A DNA stretch of 44,295 nucleotides from Algoriphagus marincola HL-49 (GTDB lineage: Bacteria; Bacteroidota; Bacteroidia; Cytophagales; Cyclobacteriaceae), in the NCBI GenBank assembly GCA_001314815.1, contig LJXT01000012.1:1-44295 (forward strand). Direction: 5' to 3'. The notes beneath the pieces were generated by a model. That model did no database searches. It had not been told where the DNA came from and was given only the letters and a program-made list of their open reading frames with translations. Numbering within the stretch: the first letter of the stretch is position 1; each line of letters starts with the position of its first letter. Both the position numbers and the translations under genes were made by a program. Positions 8,248 through 17,330 of this stretch are shown here, one piece after another.

Positions 8248-9144
8248 ATGATTACCCGATCCAGTATTCTTCACCTCCGCATCCCTTTTTCACTCTTTTT
8301 GATGCCGGTATTTCTGTTTGCTCTGGGACTTACACCAAATCTCAATGAGAGTAGGTTATTGTATGTTTTCCTAGCCTTACATCTTTTTCTCTACCCTTCT
8401 TCCAATGGCTACAACAGCTACTATGACAAGGATACTGAGAGCATTGGAGGTTTGAAAAAACCACCCACTGTCACCAAAGACCTATGGGCTTTATCCATGG
8501 TTTTTTTCCTGATAGCCATTGGTTTAGGCTGGCTGATCAATTGGGAATTTGCAAGTATGATTCTGATCTATGGACTTGTCAGCATGGCCTATTCACATCC
8601 TTCCATCCGGCTAAAGAAATATCCTTGGCTAAGTTGGCTAATCGCCGGCCTTTTTCAGGGCTATTTTACCTTTGCCATGGCCTATGCGGGACTGAGTGAT
8701 TTTGGATGGGATGTGATCGTTAAGTCCCATGTAGTGATCCCGGGATTTCTTACCTCTTTGATGCTTTGGGGGAATTATCCTCTCACGCAGGTCTATCAGC
8801 ACTCCGAGGATGCAAGACGCGGGGATATGACTTTAAGTAGAAAACTGGGAATAATCGGGACCTTTTCCTTTTCCGCATTATTCTTCACACTTACCGGTGC
8901 AGGATTTGGCTGGTATTTTCTAGATAAGGGTCTAGAGCCTATACTTTGGGTATTCTTGGGAGCCATGGCTCCCATCGTACTGTATTTCTTGATTTGGTTC
9001 GCCTTTGTACGCAAACAGCCTGATCGCTATGCTACTTACTCCTGGGCGATGGGAATGAATTGGATTTCAGCGATCGTCTTGAATGCTTTCTTCATCTATT
9101 TCTTTTTGGAATACACCCAAGTGATGCAGGTGTTTGGGTATTGA
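8248..9144 (+). CDS. UbiA-family prenyltransferase
   Basis: A polytopic membrane protein of 298 residues. The first Asp-rich motif is NSYYDKDTE (56-64) and the second is SEDARRGDMTLSRKLG (186-201), the two Mg-diphosphate sites of the UbiA superfamily. Such enzymes attach isoprenoid or similar groups to aromatic acceptors. It is transcribed divergently from the type III PKS and ends opposite the FAD oxidoreductase, so prenylation of the PKS product is a reasonable guess. A menaquinone or heme role is less likely, since no such genes are nearby. About eight hydrophobic helices are visible. Confidence 0.85.
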   Translation: MITRSSILHLRIPFSLFLMPVFLFALGLTPNLNESRLLYVFLALHLFLYPSSNGYNSYYDKDTESIGGLKKPPTVTKDLWALSMVFFLIAIGLGWLINWEFASMILIYGLVSMAYSHPSIRLKKYPWLSWLIAGLFQGYFTFAMAYAGLSDFGWDVIVKSHVVIPGFLTSLMLWGNYPLTQVYQHSEDARRGDMTLSRKLGIIGTFSFSALFFTLTGAGFGWYFLDKGLEPILWVFLGAMAPIVLYFLIWFAFVRKQPDRYATYSWAMGMNWISAIVLNAFFIYFFLEYTQVMQVFGY

Positions 9145-9316
9145 ACCCGAAATATGCATTAGACTTCTTATTACGAGTCCAAACCGCTTCAAAATCAATC
9201 GCATGTGCTGCATTTAGCTCAATCACCGTAGCGGGGCTATGCCTCATTCGCTAAATACTTGATTTTATTGCGATTTGATCTCTCACTACAGATTCTAATG
9301 CATAAACCGGGTTAAA
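9141..9316. repeat. MITE-like 176-bp imperfect palindrome between convergent genes
   Basis: The ends form a 23-base inverted repeat (9141-9163 and 9294-9316) matching at 19 positions. The inner 11 bases are perfect: TATGCATTAGA against TCTAATGCATA. Further pairs lie inside (ATTTAGC with GCTAAAT, AAAATCA with TGATTTT), down to a small central stem TAGC-GGG-GCTA at 9228-9238. The whole element could therefore fold as one long hairpin. It covers the last bases of ubiA and the stop of the FAD gene. No ORF lies inside. It is either a miniature inverted-repeat element or a large bidirectional terminator. Confidence 0.6.
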
Positions 9317-10427
9317 AAGGCTCTCCGTGAGTGTTTTGAATTATTTTTCTGGAGAAATAGGGATAGTCAGCCAAAAGCTTTCGGGCAAAAGATGAAGTCA
9401 TATTCGATCCAAAAAGTCGCTGAAGCCACCTTCCTAGAGTGAGGCGATTTTCAAAATGCTCCTTCCACACTTTTCGATAATTTGATTCGATTTCTTCTCG
9501 CTTGTCAAATTGGTCTAAAGTCTCAGCCACCAAATAAGCAGCATGAATAGCCATCGCCATTCCATTTCCATTGAGCGGGGTAATGAGGCCAGCTGCATCT
9601 CCTGTCATCAGGATATGTTGTTCTACAGGTGATTTCTTCTCGAAAGAGATCTCGTTGATGACTTCAGGCTTGTCGAATAGAAACTCAGCTTCCTGAAAAA
9701 TCCGATTCAAATGGGGGTTTTTCCATAAAATTTCCCGCTCCATATCCGAGATAGAACCATATTTCCGTAAATCCTCTCTTCTACCCAGGTAGCAAAGATT
9801 AAAACGATCCCCCTCGACAGCATTGATCCCGCAATAGCCCCGCTTGAAATTGTGCAAAGCCACCACATTTCTAGGCCGATCGATCCGGATATGATATTTG
9901 ACGCCAATGAAAGGAGAGCGCTTTAGGGTAAAAGCCCGTCCCATCTCTGAGTCAATCCGTGATCGCTTTCCAAAAGCACCAATGACGTAATCAAAAGAAA
10001 AAGTCTTCCCATCAGCCAATGTGACTTTAAAGGAATTTTCTCCCTCTATAAAAGTCACTTCTTGGACTTGAATCCCCGTGTGAATGGTGGCCCCGGCCGT
10101 TTTTGCCTTTTGAAATAAAAAATCATCTAGGACAAAGCGACTGATACCAATTCCTCCTAGATCCAAATCAGCCAAGACATTCTGCCCATAAGTATCCGAA
10201 AACTCAAAAGTATCGATTTGTGGAATATCCAAGGATTCCGGAAAGAGACTTTCACGCTTGAGGAAATCGACCACTTCATTGGACAGGTATTCACCGCAGA
10301 CGCGGTGAAACGGATAGATTTTTTTCTCAAAAAGCTGGACCGAATGTCCGTTTTTGGCCAGTAGGTATGCAGAAACCAAGCCAGCAAGCCCTCCCCCTAT
10401 GATTCCAATATTTTTACTATTCCCCAA
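9312..10427 (-). CDS. FAD-dependent oxidoreductase, geranylgeranyl reductase / PHBH-like
   Basis: A flavoprotein with the N-terminal dinucleotide fold IGIIGGGLAGLVSAYLLA, the HRVCGEYLS segment after strand 2, and the second FAD motif ILMTGDAAGLITPLNG (GD at about 276-277) of the p-hydroxybenzoate hydroxylase/geranylgeranyl reductase group. In srs-type clusters a related flavoprotein hydroxylates the alkylresorcinol ring; a similar step, or reduction of a prenyl chain, is inferred here. No in-frame ATG precedes the FAD motif. The TTG at 10427 gives the natural start, with a longer TTG start possible at 10490. Convergent with ubiA, divergent from the protease gene. Confidence 0.85.
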   Translation of the reverse strand: MGNSKNIGIIGGGLAGLVSAYLLAKNGHSVQLFEKKIYPFHRVCGEYLSNEVVDFLKRESLFPESLDIPQIDTFEFSDTYGQNVLADLDLGGIGISRFVLDDFLFQKAKTAGATIHTGIQVQEVTFIEGENSFKVTLADGKTFSFDYVIGAFGKRSRIDSEMGRAFTLKRSPFIGVKYHIRIDRPRNVVALHNFKRGYCGINAVEGDRFNLCYLGRREDLRKYGSISDMEREILWKNPHLNRIFQEAEFLFDKPEVINEISFEKKSPVEQHILMTGDAAGLITPLNGNGMAMAIHAAYLVAETLDQFDKREEIESNYRKVWKEHFENRLTLGRWLQRLFGSNMTSSFARKLLADYPYFSRKIIQNTHGEPF

Positions 10428-10493
10428 GGTGACGCCTTTAATTCTACTTATTAACCGCCCATCAAAAAATAAGTTCGGATGGGTGCACAAGCT

Positions 10494-10501
10494 TAACTTT
10501 G
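10494..10501 (+). promoter_or_regulatory. Bacteroidota-type -7 box of the zinc protease gene
   Basis: TAACTTTG fits the TAnnTTTG consensus and ends 13 bases before the ATG at 10515. No clear TTG -33 box is at the ideal distance, so the call is tentative. Confidence 0.4.
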
Positions 10502-10514
10502 AAAGTTACTTTAA

Positions 10515-13055
10515 ATGAAAACAAAAATAAGGTTTATGAAAAACACACTACCCAAATTTCTCAGGAGATTAATGTTTCTAGTGGGAATTCTTGGTGTCAT
10601 GTTCTATTCTGAGGACAGCTTTGCGCAGCGGAAAAAGAAAAAAGATGCCAAAAACACTCCCACAGCCCCCGCAGCTAAGCCTTCCAATGGCAACAAAAAG
10701 GGTCCTAAACCCTACAAGGATGTCATTACCAAGGAAGCAAAAACTATGGAAGGGCTTTTCAAAGTCCATCAAATAGATGATAAATACTTTTATGAGCTTC
10801 AGGACTCTTTGCTCGGAAGAGACATGCTCATGGTCACTACCATAGCCAAAACCGCCGACGGACTAGGATATGGTGGCGAGCGCACCAACACTATGATGCT
10901 CCGATGGGAGAAAGAAGGAGACATGATTCTCCTGAAAGTAGTTTCGGTTGACAATTTTGCAGCTGATTCTCTTCCAATCGCTCAGGCGGTGAAAAACTCT
11001 AATTTGGAGCCCATCCTTCAAAAATTTGACGTCAAATCCAATGCAACTGATTCAACAGGAATCGTCATTGAAGCCACGGATCTTTTTGCAAGGGACGTAC
11101 AGGCCTTAGGCTTACCACGCAACAGACGAACACAATTCAGAGTACAGCGATTGGATAGTGACCGCTCTTACATAAAGCACATTCACACCTATCCAATCAA
11201 TATTGAAGCCCGCTATGTCATGACATACGCAGCGCAAAATCCACCATCAAACAGCTCTACCGGATTAATCACTCTGGAGATGAACTCTTCCATGGTTCTA
11301 TTGCCAAAGGAGCCTATGATGCAGCGATTGTCAGACAGACGTGTAGGATGGTTTAGCCGATCTTATGTGGACTATGGTGCAGACGCACAGAAAGCTGAAT
11401 CCAGAAGATACTTGGATCGCTGGAGACTGGAAGTCAAGCCGGAGGATATGGAGAAGTTTAAGCGAGGTGAATTGGTTGAGCCAGTGAAGCCGATCGTCTA
11501 TTACATAGACCCAGCTACGCCTACGAAGTGGGTGCCATACCTAAAGCAGGGTGTTGAGGACTGGCAGAAAGCTTTTGAAGCTGCCGGCTTCAAAAATGCC
11601 ATCATCGCAAAAGAAGCTCCAAGCCCGGAAGAAGATCCAAGCTGGAGTCCAGAAGATGCACGATATTCTGTGATCCGTTATTTTGCCTCTGACATCCAAA
11701 ATGCGTACGGCCCACACGTATCTGACCCAAGATCAGGTGAAATCATCGAATCTGATATCGGCTGGTACCACAATGTGATGAACCTATTGAGAAACTGGTT
11801 TTTCATTCAAACAGCAGCTGTAAATCCAGAAGCTAGAAGTGTGAAGTTTAAGGATGAAGTGATGGGACGATTGATTCGATTTGTATCTGCACACGAAGTG
11901 GGACATACCCTAGGTCTTCCTCACAATTTCGCATCTTCCAATGCCTATCCGGTCGAGAAACTTCGTGATCCGGAATTCACCAAAACAATGGGAACAGCTC
12001 CATCTATCATGGATTATGCTCGATTCAATTACGTGGCACAGCCTGAAGATGAGGGCGTTTCTTTGATGCCTGATGTGGGACCATACGATAAGTATGCGAT
12101 CATGTGGGGTTACAAGCCGATTCCGGAGGCCAATACTCCGGAAGAAGAGCTAGCAACACTTGACAAGTGGATCATGGAGAAGCAGGGAGATCCTGTCTAT
12201 CGATATGGCCGTCAGGGCAACAGCTACGATCCGACTACCCAAAGCGAAGATTTGGGTGACAACTCCATGCTTGCATCTGAATACGGTATCAAAAACCTAA
12301 AGCGTATTATGCCAAACCTGATGGAGTGGACTCGAGAAGAAGAAAAGCCTTACAAGGACTTTAGCGATCTAGAGGAAATGTATGGCCAGGTTTTGGGTCA
12401 ATTCAACCGATACATGGGACATGTCCGAACTCACGTAGGTGGTGTGATGGAAGTCTATCGCGCTTCTGGTCAGGAAGAGCCAGTGTACACACACAATTCT
12501 AAAGAAATGCAGCAATCAGCTGTGACTTTCTTGAATGAAAACCTCTTCCAAACGCCAAGTTGGATGATGGAAGAAGAAATTATTGCCCGTACAGGAGATT
12601 TCGGTGCGCTAGAGCGAATCCGTAGCCTACAAGTCAATACACTCAATGGAATCCTTGAGTGGGGCCGCTTGGGTAGAGTGATCGAAAATGAAGCACTTAA
12701 CGGAAGCGAGGCTTACAGAATGACCGAGCTATTCGATGATCTTCGCAAAGGAATTTGGACAGAATTGAGCAGAGGGGCTAGCATCGATGTGCACAGAAGA
12801 GCATTGCAGCGTGCACACATTGAGCGATTGGAGCTTTTGATGACTGGTGAGGTAGAAGTACCTGCCCAGTTCCGTAGATTCCTTGGACCTCAAATCAATG
12901 CTTCTCAGTCTGACATCAGACCAATGGTACGAGGAGAGTTGAAAACCCTACAAAGACAAATAAAAGGAGCCATTCCGAGAACTTCCGACCGCATGTCGAA
13001 GTTACACTTAGAGGATTTGGATGCCCGCATCGAGATGATTTTCGAGCCTAAGTAA
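10515..13055 (+). CDS. Secreted zinc-dependent metalloprotease (DUF5117/DUF4953 type)
   Basis: Encodes 846 residues. A signal peptide (hydrophobic MFLVGILGVMFY, cleavage near SFAQ) is followed by a Lys/Pro-rich stretch. The body has the DUF5118/DUF5117 region and then a catalytic domain with the metzincin-like zinc site HEVGHTLGLPH (460-470) and a possible Met-turn in SIMDYARFNY. This is a widespread, poorly characterised Bacteroidota/Proteobacteria family thought to act in the periplasm or outside the cell. A second ATG seven codons in is possible. It is monocistronic: a -7 box lies upstream and a strong terminator downstream. Coding quality is even, with no breaks. Confidence 0.9.
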   Translation: MKTKIRFMKNTLPKFLRRLMFLVGILGVMFYSEDSFAQRKKKKDAKNTPTAPAAKPSNGNKKGPKPYKDVITKEAKTMEGLFKVHQIDDKYFYELQDSLLGRDMLMVTTIAKTADGLGYGGERTNTMMLRWEKEGDMILLKVVSVDNFAADSLPIAQAVKNSNLEPILQKFDVKSNATDSTGIVIEATDLFARDVQALGLPRNRRTQFRVQRLDSDRSYIKHIHTYPINIEARYVMTYAAQNPPSNSSTGLITLEMNSSMVLLPKEPMMQRLSDRRVGWFSRSYVDYGADAQKAESRRYLDRWRLEVKPEDMEKFKRGELVEPVKPIVYYIDPATPTKWVPYLKQGVEDWQKAFEAAGFKNAIIAKEAPSPEEDPSWSPEDARYSVIRYFASDIQNAYGPHVSDPRSGEIIESDIGWYHNVMNLLRNWFFIQTAAVNPEARSVKFKDEVMGRLIRFVSAHEVGHTLGLPHNFASSNAYPVEKLRDPEFTKTMGTAPSIMDYARFNYVAQPEDEGVSLMPDVGPYDKYAIMWGYKPIPEANTPEEELATLDKWIMEKQGDPVYRYGRQGNSYDPTTQSEDLGDNSMLASEYGIKNLKRIMPNLMEWTREEEKPYKDFSDLEEMYGQVLGQFNRYMGHVRTHVGGVMEVYRASGQEEPVYTHNSKEMQQSAVTFLNENLFQTPSWMMEEEIIARTGDFGALERIRSLQVNTLNGILEWGRLGRVIENEALNGSEAYRMTELFDDLRKGIWTELSRGASIDVHRRALQRAHIERLELLMTGEVEVPAQFRRFLGPQINASQSDIRPMVRGELKTLQRQIKGAIPRTSDRMSKLHLEDLDARIEMIFEPK

Positions 13056-13073
13056 AATCCTTTTAAAATACTT

Positions 13074-13104
13074 AAAAAGGGCCTCCGAAAGGAAGCCCTT
13101 TTTT
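13074..13104 (+). terminator. Rho-independent terminator after the metalloprotease
   Basis: AAGGGCCTCC pairs with GGAAGCCCTT around a GAAA tetraloop with one mismatch, followed by six T. It starts 19 bases past the stop. Confidence 0.85.
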
Positions 13105-13140
13105 CGTTTTATTTATATTAGTAATTTGGAATGCTACGAT

Positions 13141-13551
13141 ATGGTCAACCCACATACAATATTAAAAAGTCATAAGCTTCGGATCACAGATTGTCGATTA
13201 GACATCATCCAAGAGTTTTTGGATCGACAGGTAGCCTTGGCACACAGTGATTTGGAAGAAAAACTCAAGAGTAACTTTGACCGGGTGACTATCTATCGAA
13301 CGCTCAGTACTTTTTTAGAGCAAGATATTATTCATAAAGTTTTGGATGATAGCGGGGCCACAAAATATGCTCTCTGCTCGCATGAGGATGAACATGATCA
13401 CGATCATGAGCATGTACATTTCAAATGTGAGATTTGTGGGGATACTAGCTGCTTAGAGGATATTTCCTTGCCCGGAGTGAAATTACCCAAAGGATATAAA
13501 AAGCGAGAAATGAGCTTATTGGTAACTGGTATTTGTCCCAAATGCAGCTAG
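13141..13551 (+). CDS. Fur-family transcriptional repressor
   Basis: A metal-dependent DNA-binding regulator of 136 residues. The winged helix spans LRITDCRLDIIQEFL through NFDRVTIYRTLSTFLEQ. A hinge rich in His and Asp (HEDEHDHDHEHVHF) follows, then CEICGD and a C-terminal CPKC, the paired cysteines of a structural zinc site. The His-rich segment resembles Zur and other zinc-sensing members, but Fur or PerR roles cannot be excluded. ATG 13141 is preferred to the TTG at 13126. Its TAG stop overlaps the TAG of the opposing small gene in a CTAG palindrome. Confidence 0.88.
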   Translation: MVNPHTILKSHKLRITDCRLDIIQEFLDRQVALAHSDLEEKLKSNFDRVTIYRTLSTFLEQDIIHKVLDDSGATKYALCSHEDEHDHDHEHVHFKCEICGDTSCLEDISLPGVKLPKGYKKREMSLLVTGICPKCS

Positions 13552-13775
13552 ATTTCTACCGGATCAGGTTTGGTTTTCTTGGGTGAATCTTCAGGCCAGA
13601 TGACTCCGGGAGGGAGATCAATTTTGGGAGGGCTTAGATTTTCTACTCCACCATCTCCGTCGTCACTACCATCTCTTCCTTTGCTAGGAAAACTTTTGGT
13701 CATCATTGCCATAAAATAAATGATAATGACATACGCAAATCCCGTCAGAAAAAGATTGATCATCAAGCTGCTCAT
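13548..13775 (-). CDS. Small conserved single-helix membrane protein
   Basis: A 75-residue protein with one N-terminal membrane helix (LMINLFLTGFAYVIIIYFMAM) and an acidic then proline-rich soluble tail (DLPPGVIWPEDSPKKTKPDP). The pattern looks like a conserved Bacteroidota small protein rather than a shadow ORF. The only clash is a four-base overlap with the 3' end of the Fur gene. Function unknown. Confidence 0.65.
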   Translation of the reverse strand: MSSLMINLFLTGFAYVIIIYFMAMMTKSFPSKGRDGSDDGDGGVENLSPPKIDLPPGVIWPEDSPKKTKPDPVEI

Positions 13776-13921
13776 ATCAAATTAATTTCCATTAAGTTAA
13801 TTGAATTCTATATTCGAAGCAATTTGAGAGACATATTGTTTAGGGGAATTGGCAGAAGAAAGATTCTTCCTTGTTTAATCCCTCGGATACATGGATATTT
13901 GCGGCCTGAAAAAACAGTGAA

Positions 13922-14395
13922 ATGATCATCAAAACAAAAAAATACCAGCTTCCTACCGGTACCTATATCAAAATGGGACTTGTCAATGTACTCAAAGAAC
14001 AATGGTGGGTTATCCCGATCGCCTTGGCTATCTGCTGCGGCTATTTTTGGATTCCATCTATTTGGTGGATTATTGGAGGATTGCTTGGATATGGTCTCTA
14101 CGTCTTGTTTTGGGTTATTCAATTCGCAGGTGTAACCCAAATGGAACAAAACAAGGTGATTTTCGAGAAGCTTGCTTATGAAATCGATTCTCGTCAAATC
14201 ATGATGAAAGTCAACACCAAACAAGGTATGCCGATTCAGTGGAATATGATCAAAAAGGCTGAAATGCCTAAAGATGCCTATATACTTTACCTATCTAAAG
14301 CTCAGTTTATTCATCTACCACACAAAATTTTCAACTCTGAAAATGAGCGGAAATTTTTAGAGACGATTTTAAAGCGAAAAGAGCTTTTGAAATAA
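13922..14395 (+). CDS. YcxB-like membrane protein
   Basis: Encodes 157 residues with two adjacent central helices (WWVIPIALAICCGYFWIP and WWIIGGLLGYGLYVLFWVIQF). A soluble C-terminal domain with alternating strands follows, ending PHKIFNSENERKFLETIL. That layout and the late LP.K.F motif fit the YcxB-like family (PF14317), whose function is not known. The N-terminal strand precedes the helices as in that family. The opposite-strand ORF over the same bases is a shadow. Confidence 0.7.
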   Translation: MIIKTKKYQLPTGTYIKMGLVNVLKEQWWVIPIALAICCGYFWIPSIWWIIGGLLGYGLYVLFWVIQFAGVTQMEQNKVIFEKLAYEIDSRQIMMKVNTKQGMPIQWNMIKKAEMPKDAYILYLSKAQFIHLPHKIFNSENERKFLETILKRKELLK

Positions 14396-14466
14396 ACAAA
14401 TAGAATAGTCTATACCGTTAATATCTTAGGTTCGTCACTTCTAAGCAACATCAAAAAAGACAGCAA

Positions 14467-14853
14467 ATGATTCTGGCAATTAGAAACAGTCGATTGACCA
14501 ATATATTTTGGGGAATTTTTTCGCTGTACATGTTCAATCTCAGTGCTGATATTCCCGACGCCTCACCAAGATATCAAAAAGAGGATCTCTCGATCAATGA
14601 TCAGGAAAGTATGGTTGAAGTATTGGTGGAACAAGTGATGGGTTTTGAAGATACGTTTGATGAGTATGAAGACCCTGATGGTGACGATCAAAAAAGTAAA
14701 ATCACCTTGAAAATTGATTTTTTTAGAGAACAGAAAGAAAATTTTTCTTCAAATCGAATTAATGTTCTTTCAAAAAGCTACAATTCAAATGACCTTCAAA
14801 AGCATGTGTTGAAAGGTTTCGACCAACTTTCAACACCCCCTCCTAAGGCTTAA
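14467..14853 (+). CDS. Hypothetical acidic exported protein
   Basis: Encodes 128 residues. A hydrophobic N-terminal segment (IFWGIFSLYMFNLSA) may be a signal peptide or anchor. The acidic middle part (EDLSINDQESMVEVLVEQVMGFEDTFDEYEDPD, residues about 41-73) resembles small proteins conserved in Cytophagales, but I cannot name a domain. It lies 62 bases upstream of the outer-membrane protein gene in the same direction, so they may share a transcript. Confidence 0.55.
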   Translation: MILAIRNSRLTNIFWGIFSLYMFNLSADIPDASPRYQKEDLSINDQESMVEVLVEQVMGFEDTFDEYEDPDGDDQKSKITLKIDFFREQKENFSSNRINVLSKSYNSNDLQKHVLKGFDQLSTPPPKA

Positions 14854-14915
14854 TTTTTTAATCGGTAGGTAACCCAAGTGTTCTTGGGCATTTTCAAACT
14901 TTATTCAAAACAAAA

Positions 14916-15773
14916 ATGAAATTAAGATTCACTGTGATTTCTATGGCCTTGCTATGGATTCACACGGCTAATTACGGCCAAACCTCAAAAGCTGAAAAAG
15001 ATAGCTTATTTATCAACCAAATAGAAAATCAAAAGCAACCGGACAAGGTACTCCATGCGGAGCCACTCTATATTGATCTCATCAGGGATCTAGGTGCGAG
15101 AAAAGGAGAAAAAGAGTGGAATATTGGAGTGGGACTAACCGATAATTTGGACTTTGACTCCTATGAAGCATTGATTGAATACGAATGGGCTCCCATCGAT
15201 CGATTGGGTTTGGAGGTAGAATTACCTTTTACCTTTTACACTCCAAATAGCCGGAGTTTCAACAGGGAAAACCTACCCTCTAATCGGCTGAATAGTTTAA
15301 AATTGGCAGCACAGTGGTCTTTTTATGTTAATGAGTCCATTGCTACCTCGATGGCCTTGGGATATATCCATGAATTTGAATTATCTGATTTCAAAAATTT
15401 CGGAAGACCACTGTTTCAAGGTAATGTTTATAATCCCTTCTTTGTAGTGGCAAAGAGATGGGGTACTAATTTCCATTCGTTGATTTACACAGGACCCATG
15501 ATCGAGCGGAAATTTGCTGAGGCAAAGACACACTTAACCTACGATATCAATACCAGTTTTCATTATATGATATCAGGTACCCGTAATTTTATAGGGGTTG
15601 AAATCAATAAAACTATTGATGAGAATAATGATTTTCATGCTGTCTTAAGACCCCAGATGAGAGTTGGAATCGCCGACAATTTGATGATAGGCATCATTAC
15701 CGGGATTCCATTAAGTAGGAATAATGAAAGATTGAGCTCATTTCTCCGGCTTATCTGGGAGCCCAAGCACTAA
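14916..15773 (+). CDS. Outer-membrane beta-barrel protein, HAEPLYIDLIRDLGARKGE type
   Basis: A 285-residue protein with a signal peptide (FTVISMALLWIHTANYGQ) and a conserved segment HAEPLYIDLIRDLGARKGE (about 47-65). After it come alternating aromatic/polar strands typical of a small barrel, up to SSFLRLIWEPKH at the end. I recall this segment from a Bacteroidota family without an assigned role. The protein probably sits in the outer membrane. A perfect 15-bp stem downstream serves as a terminator shared with the convergent fasciclin gene. Confidence 0.65.
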   Translation: MKLRFTVISMALLWIHTANYGQTSKAEKDSLFINQIENQKQPDKVLHAEPLYIDLIRDLGARKGEKEWNIGVGLTDNLDFDSYEALIEYEWAPIDRLGLEVELPFTFYTPNSRSFNRENLPSNRLNSLKLAAQWSFYVNESIATSMALGYIHEFELSDFKNFGRPLFQGNVYNPFFVVAKRWGTNFHSLIYTGPMIERKFAEAKTHLTYDINTSFHYMISGTRNFIGVEINKTIDENNDFHAVLRPQMRVGIADNLMIGIITGIPLSRNNERLSSFLRLIWEPKH

Positions 15774-15775
15774 AA

Positions 15776-15811
15776 AAAAGCCTGTTTGGAATCAGATCCA
15801 AACAGGCTTTT
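15776..15811. terminator. Bidirectional terminator between convergent genes
   Basis: A perfect 15-bp stem (15776-15790 with 15797-15811) around a 6-base loop, with A residues on the left and T on the right, so it can stop transcription from either side. Confidence 0.9.
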
Positions 15812-15830
15812 AAAGTTTTATAGAAGTGGA

Positions 15831-16331
15831 TTACATCTTTGGAAGAATCACTTTGTCAATTACGTGTACTACTCCGTTGTCTGCTTCGATATCAGCAGCA
15901 GTCACCGTAGCATCATTGATCATAGCTTTTCCATCCTTCAGAGTGACAGTAATATCACTTCCCTGTACAGTAGTAGCTTTTTGTCCATTGGAAAGATCGG
16001 TAGACATTACTTTACCAGGTACTACGTGGTAAGTCAAAATAGCGACCAATTGATCTTTATTTTCTGGCTTCAAAAGGCTTTCTAGTGTACCAGCTGGAAG
16101 TGCTGCGAAAGCATCATTTGTTGGTGCAAAAACTGTAAAAGGACCATCGCCTTTCAATACGTCTACCAAGTCACCAGCCTTCACGGCCGCAACTAAAGTT
16201 GACAAGAAATCGGTACTTACTGCCAAATCTACGATATCAGCTTCTACTTCGTGAACTGAATCTGTTTTTGGGGCAAATGAGGAGGCAACGAAAAACATTG
16301 CCATCGCAATCATACTTACTACTTTTTTCAT
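15831..16331 (-). CDS. Secreted fasciclin-domain protein
   Basis: A 166-residue exported protein. The signal peptide is about 20 residues ([14 protein letters not shown]). One fasciclin (FAS1) domain follows, with its two signature boxes: [15 protein letters not shown] (H1-like) and [13 protein letters not shown] (C-terminal), plus the LTYHVVPG motif between them. FAS1 domains mediate adhesion or matrix binding outside the cell. The coding region uses an even, high-quality codon pattern, suggesting good expression. It is monocistronic, ending at a bidirectional terminator. Confidence 0.93.
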   Translation of the reverse strand: MKKVVSMIAMAMFFVASSFAPKTDSVHEVEADIVDLAVSTDFLSTLVAAVKAGDLVDVLKGDGPFTVFAPTNDAFAALPAGTLESLLKPENKDQLVAILTYHVVPGKVMSTDLSNGQKATTVQGSDITVTLKDGKAMINDATVTAADIEADNGVVHVIDKVILPKM

Positions 16332-16465
16332 GATAGTTGATTTTGGTTTGTTGGAGTAGAACAGTTTGATTATTAATATGTTTGTTAAATTCGATTGAAG
16401 ATTTTTAAACGGTAAAAAATTGATTTAAACCTAAAAGCCCTCTTTATCACCTAGGACCATTTCAA

Positions 16466-16939
16466 ATGCAGCTTAAAATTATCGCTATCGGCAAAACAGA
16501 TCATTCTGCCATTCTTGAATTGCAAGAGCTTTACTCAAAAAGACTACAACACTACATTCGATTGGATTGGGAAATTATCCCTGATCTGAAAAACACCAAA
16601 TCCCTTCAAGAAAGCCAGCAAAAATCGAAGGAAGGAGAAGCAATCCTTAAAAAAATCAGCCCTACGGACTGGGTAATCCTCTTGGATGAAAAAGGGAAAA
16701 GCATGACTTCGATGGAGTTTTCGGCCTTTCTTCAAGGAAAAATGAATGCCGGTATCAAGCAGTTGGTTCTTGTGATCGGTGGGCCTTATGGGTTCTCAGA
16801 CGCTGTTTACCAGCGGGCAAATGGGAAGATTTCCCTTTCGAAAATGACCTTTTCTCATCAGATGATCCGGATATTTTTAGCCGAGCAGATTTACCGTGCC
16901 TTCACGATTCTTCGTGGCGAACCCTATCATCATGAATAG
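16466..16939 (+). CDS. rlmH: 23S rRNA (pseudouridine1915-N3)-methyltransferase RlmH
   Basis: A SPOUT-class methyltransferase that modifies pseudouridine 1915 in helix 69 of 23S rRNA. The 157 residues match the family length. The SAM-binding trefoil knot is seen in LVIGGPYGFSDAVY and in the C-terminal FSHQMIRIFLAEQIYRAF, followed by the conserved end GEPYHHE. It starts with MQLKIIAIGK as usual. Cytoplasmic, single gene. Confidence 0.95.
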   Translation: MQLKIIAIGKTDHSAILELQELYSKRLQHYIRLDWEIIPDLKNTKSLQESQQKSKEGEAILKKISPTDWVILLDEKGKSMTSMEFSAFLQGKMNAGIKQLVLVIGGPYGFSDAVYQRANGKISLSKMTFSHQMIRIFLAEQIYRAFTILRGEPYHHE

Positions 16940-17330
16940 ATTGTGGGGGATTTTTCTGTAAAATATAGATAAACAAGTTAAAGTTGAGGGTCTATTCTAA
17001 GCATATCTTAAATTCTAATTACGAGGCACGAAACACGTGTGTGAGCAGGATTTGAAATGAAATTCAATTTTTATCCAACTTTCCAACCTTTGCAACCTTC
17101 CAACCCTATCTACGAAATACGAAGTACGAAATACGAGCCCCAGGACCGATTTGAATCGAGATTCAGATTTTTCAGCAAACCTTACCACTTTCAAACCTTC
17201 CAGCCCTATTAACCAATTACCCCACTCTCTACTCCCCAAATATCAAGCTAGGTCAATACTATTCCCAGAGCTCCAAAACAGCCTTTTTTAAAACTTTTAC
17301 CTCATTCTCTTGTTTCTAATGTTACCAAAT
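16940..17330. other. Intergenic stretch with degenerate repeats, no gene
   Basis: About 390 bases without a credible ORF. It holds a 14-base tandem repeat (TACGAAATACGAAG twice, 17111-17137) and a degenerate pair of AACCTTCCARCCCTAT units near 17090 and 17195. It looks like decayed noncoding DNA. Confidence 0.5.

Noticed and set aside
13808-14224. 138-codon minus-strand ORF
   Set aside because: It lies antisense to the YcxB-like gene, whose membrane helices and soluble domain look real; the minus reading has no coherent features.
17111-17137. Tandem TACGAAATACGAAG as a regulatory iteron
   Set aside because: Only two copies in decayed noncoding DNA far from any start; more likely a chance short duplication.
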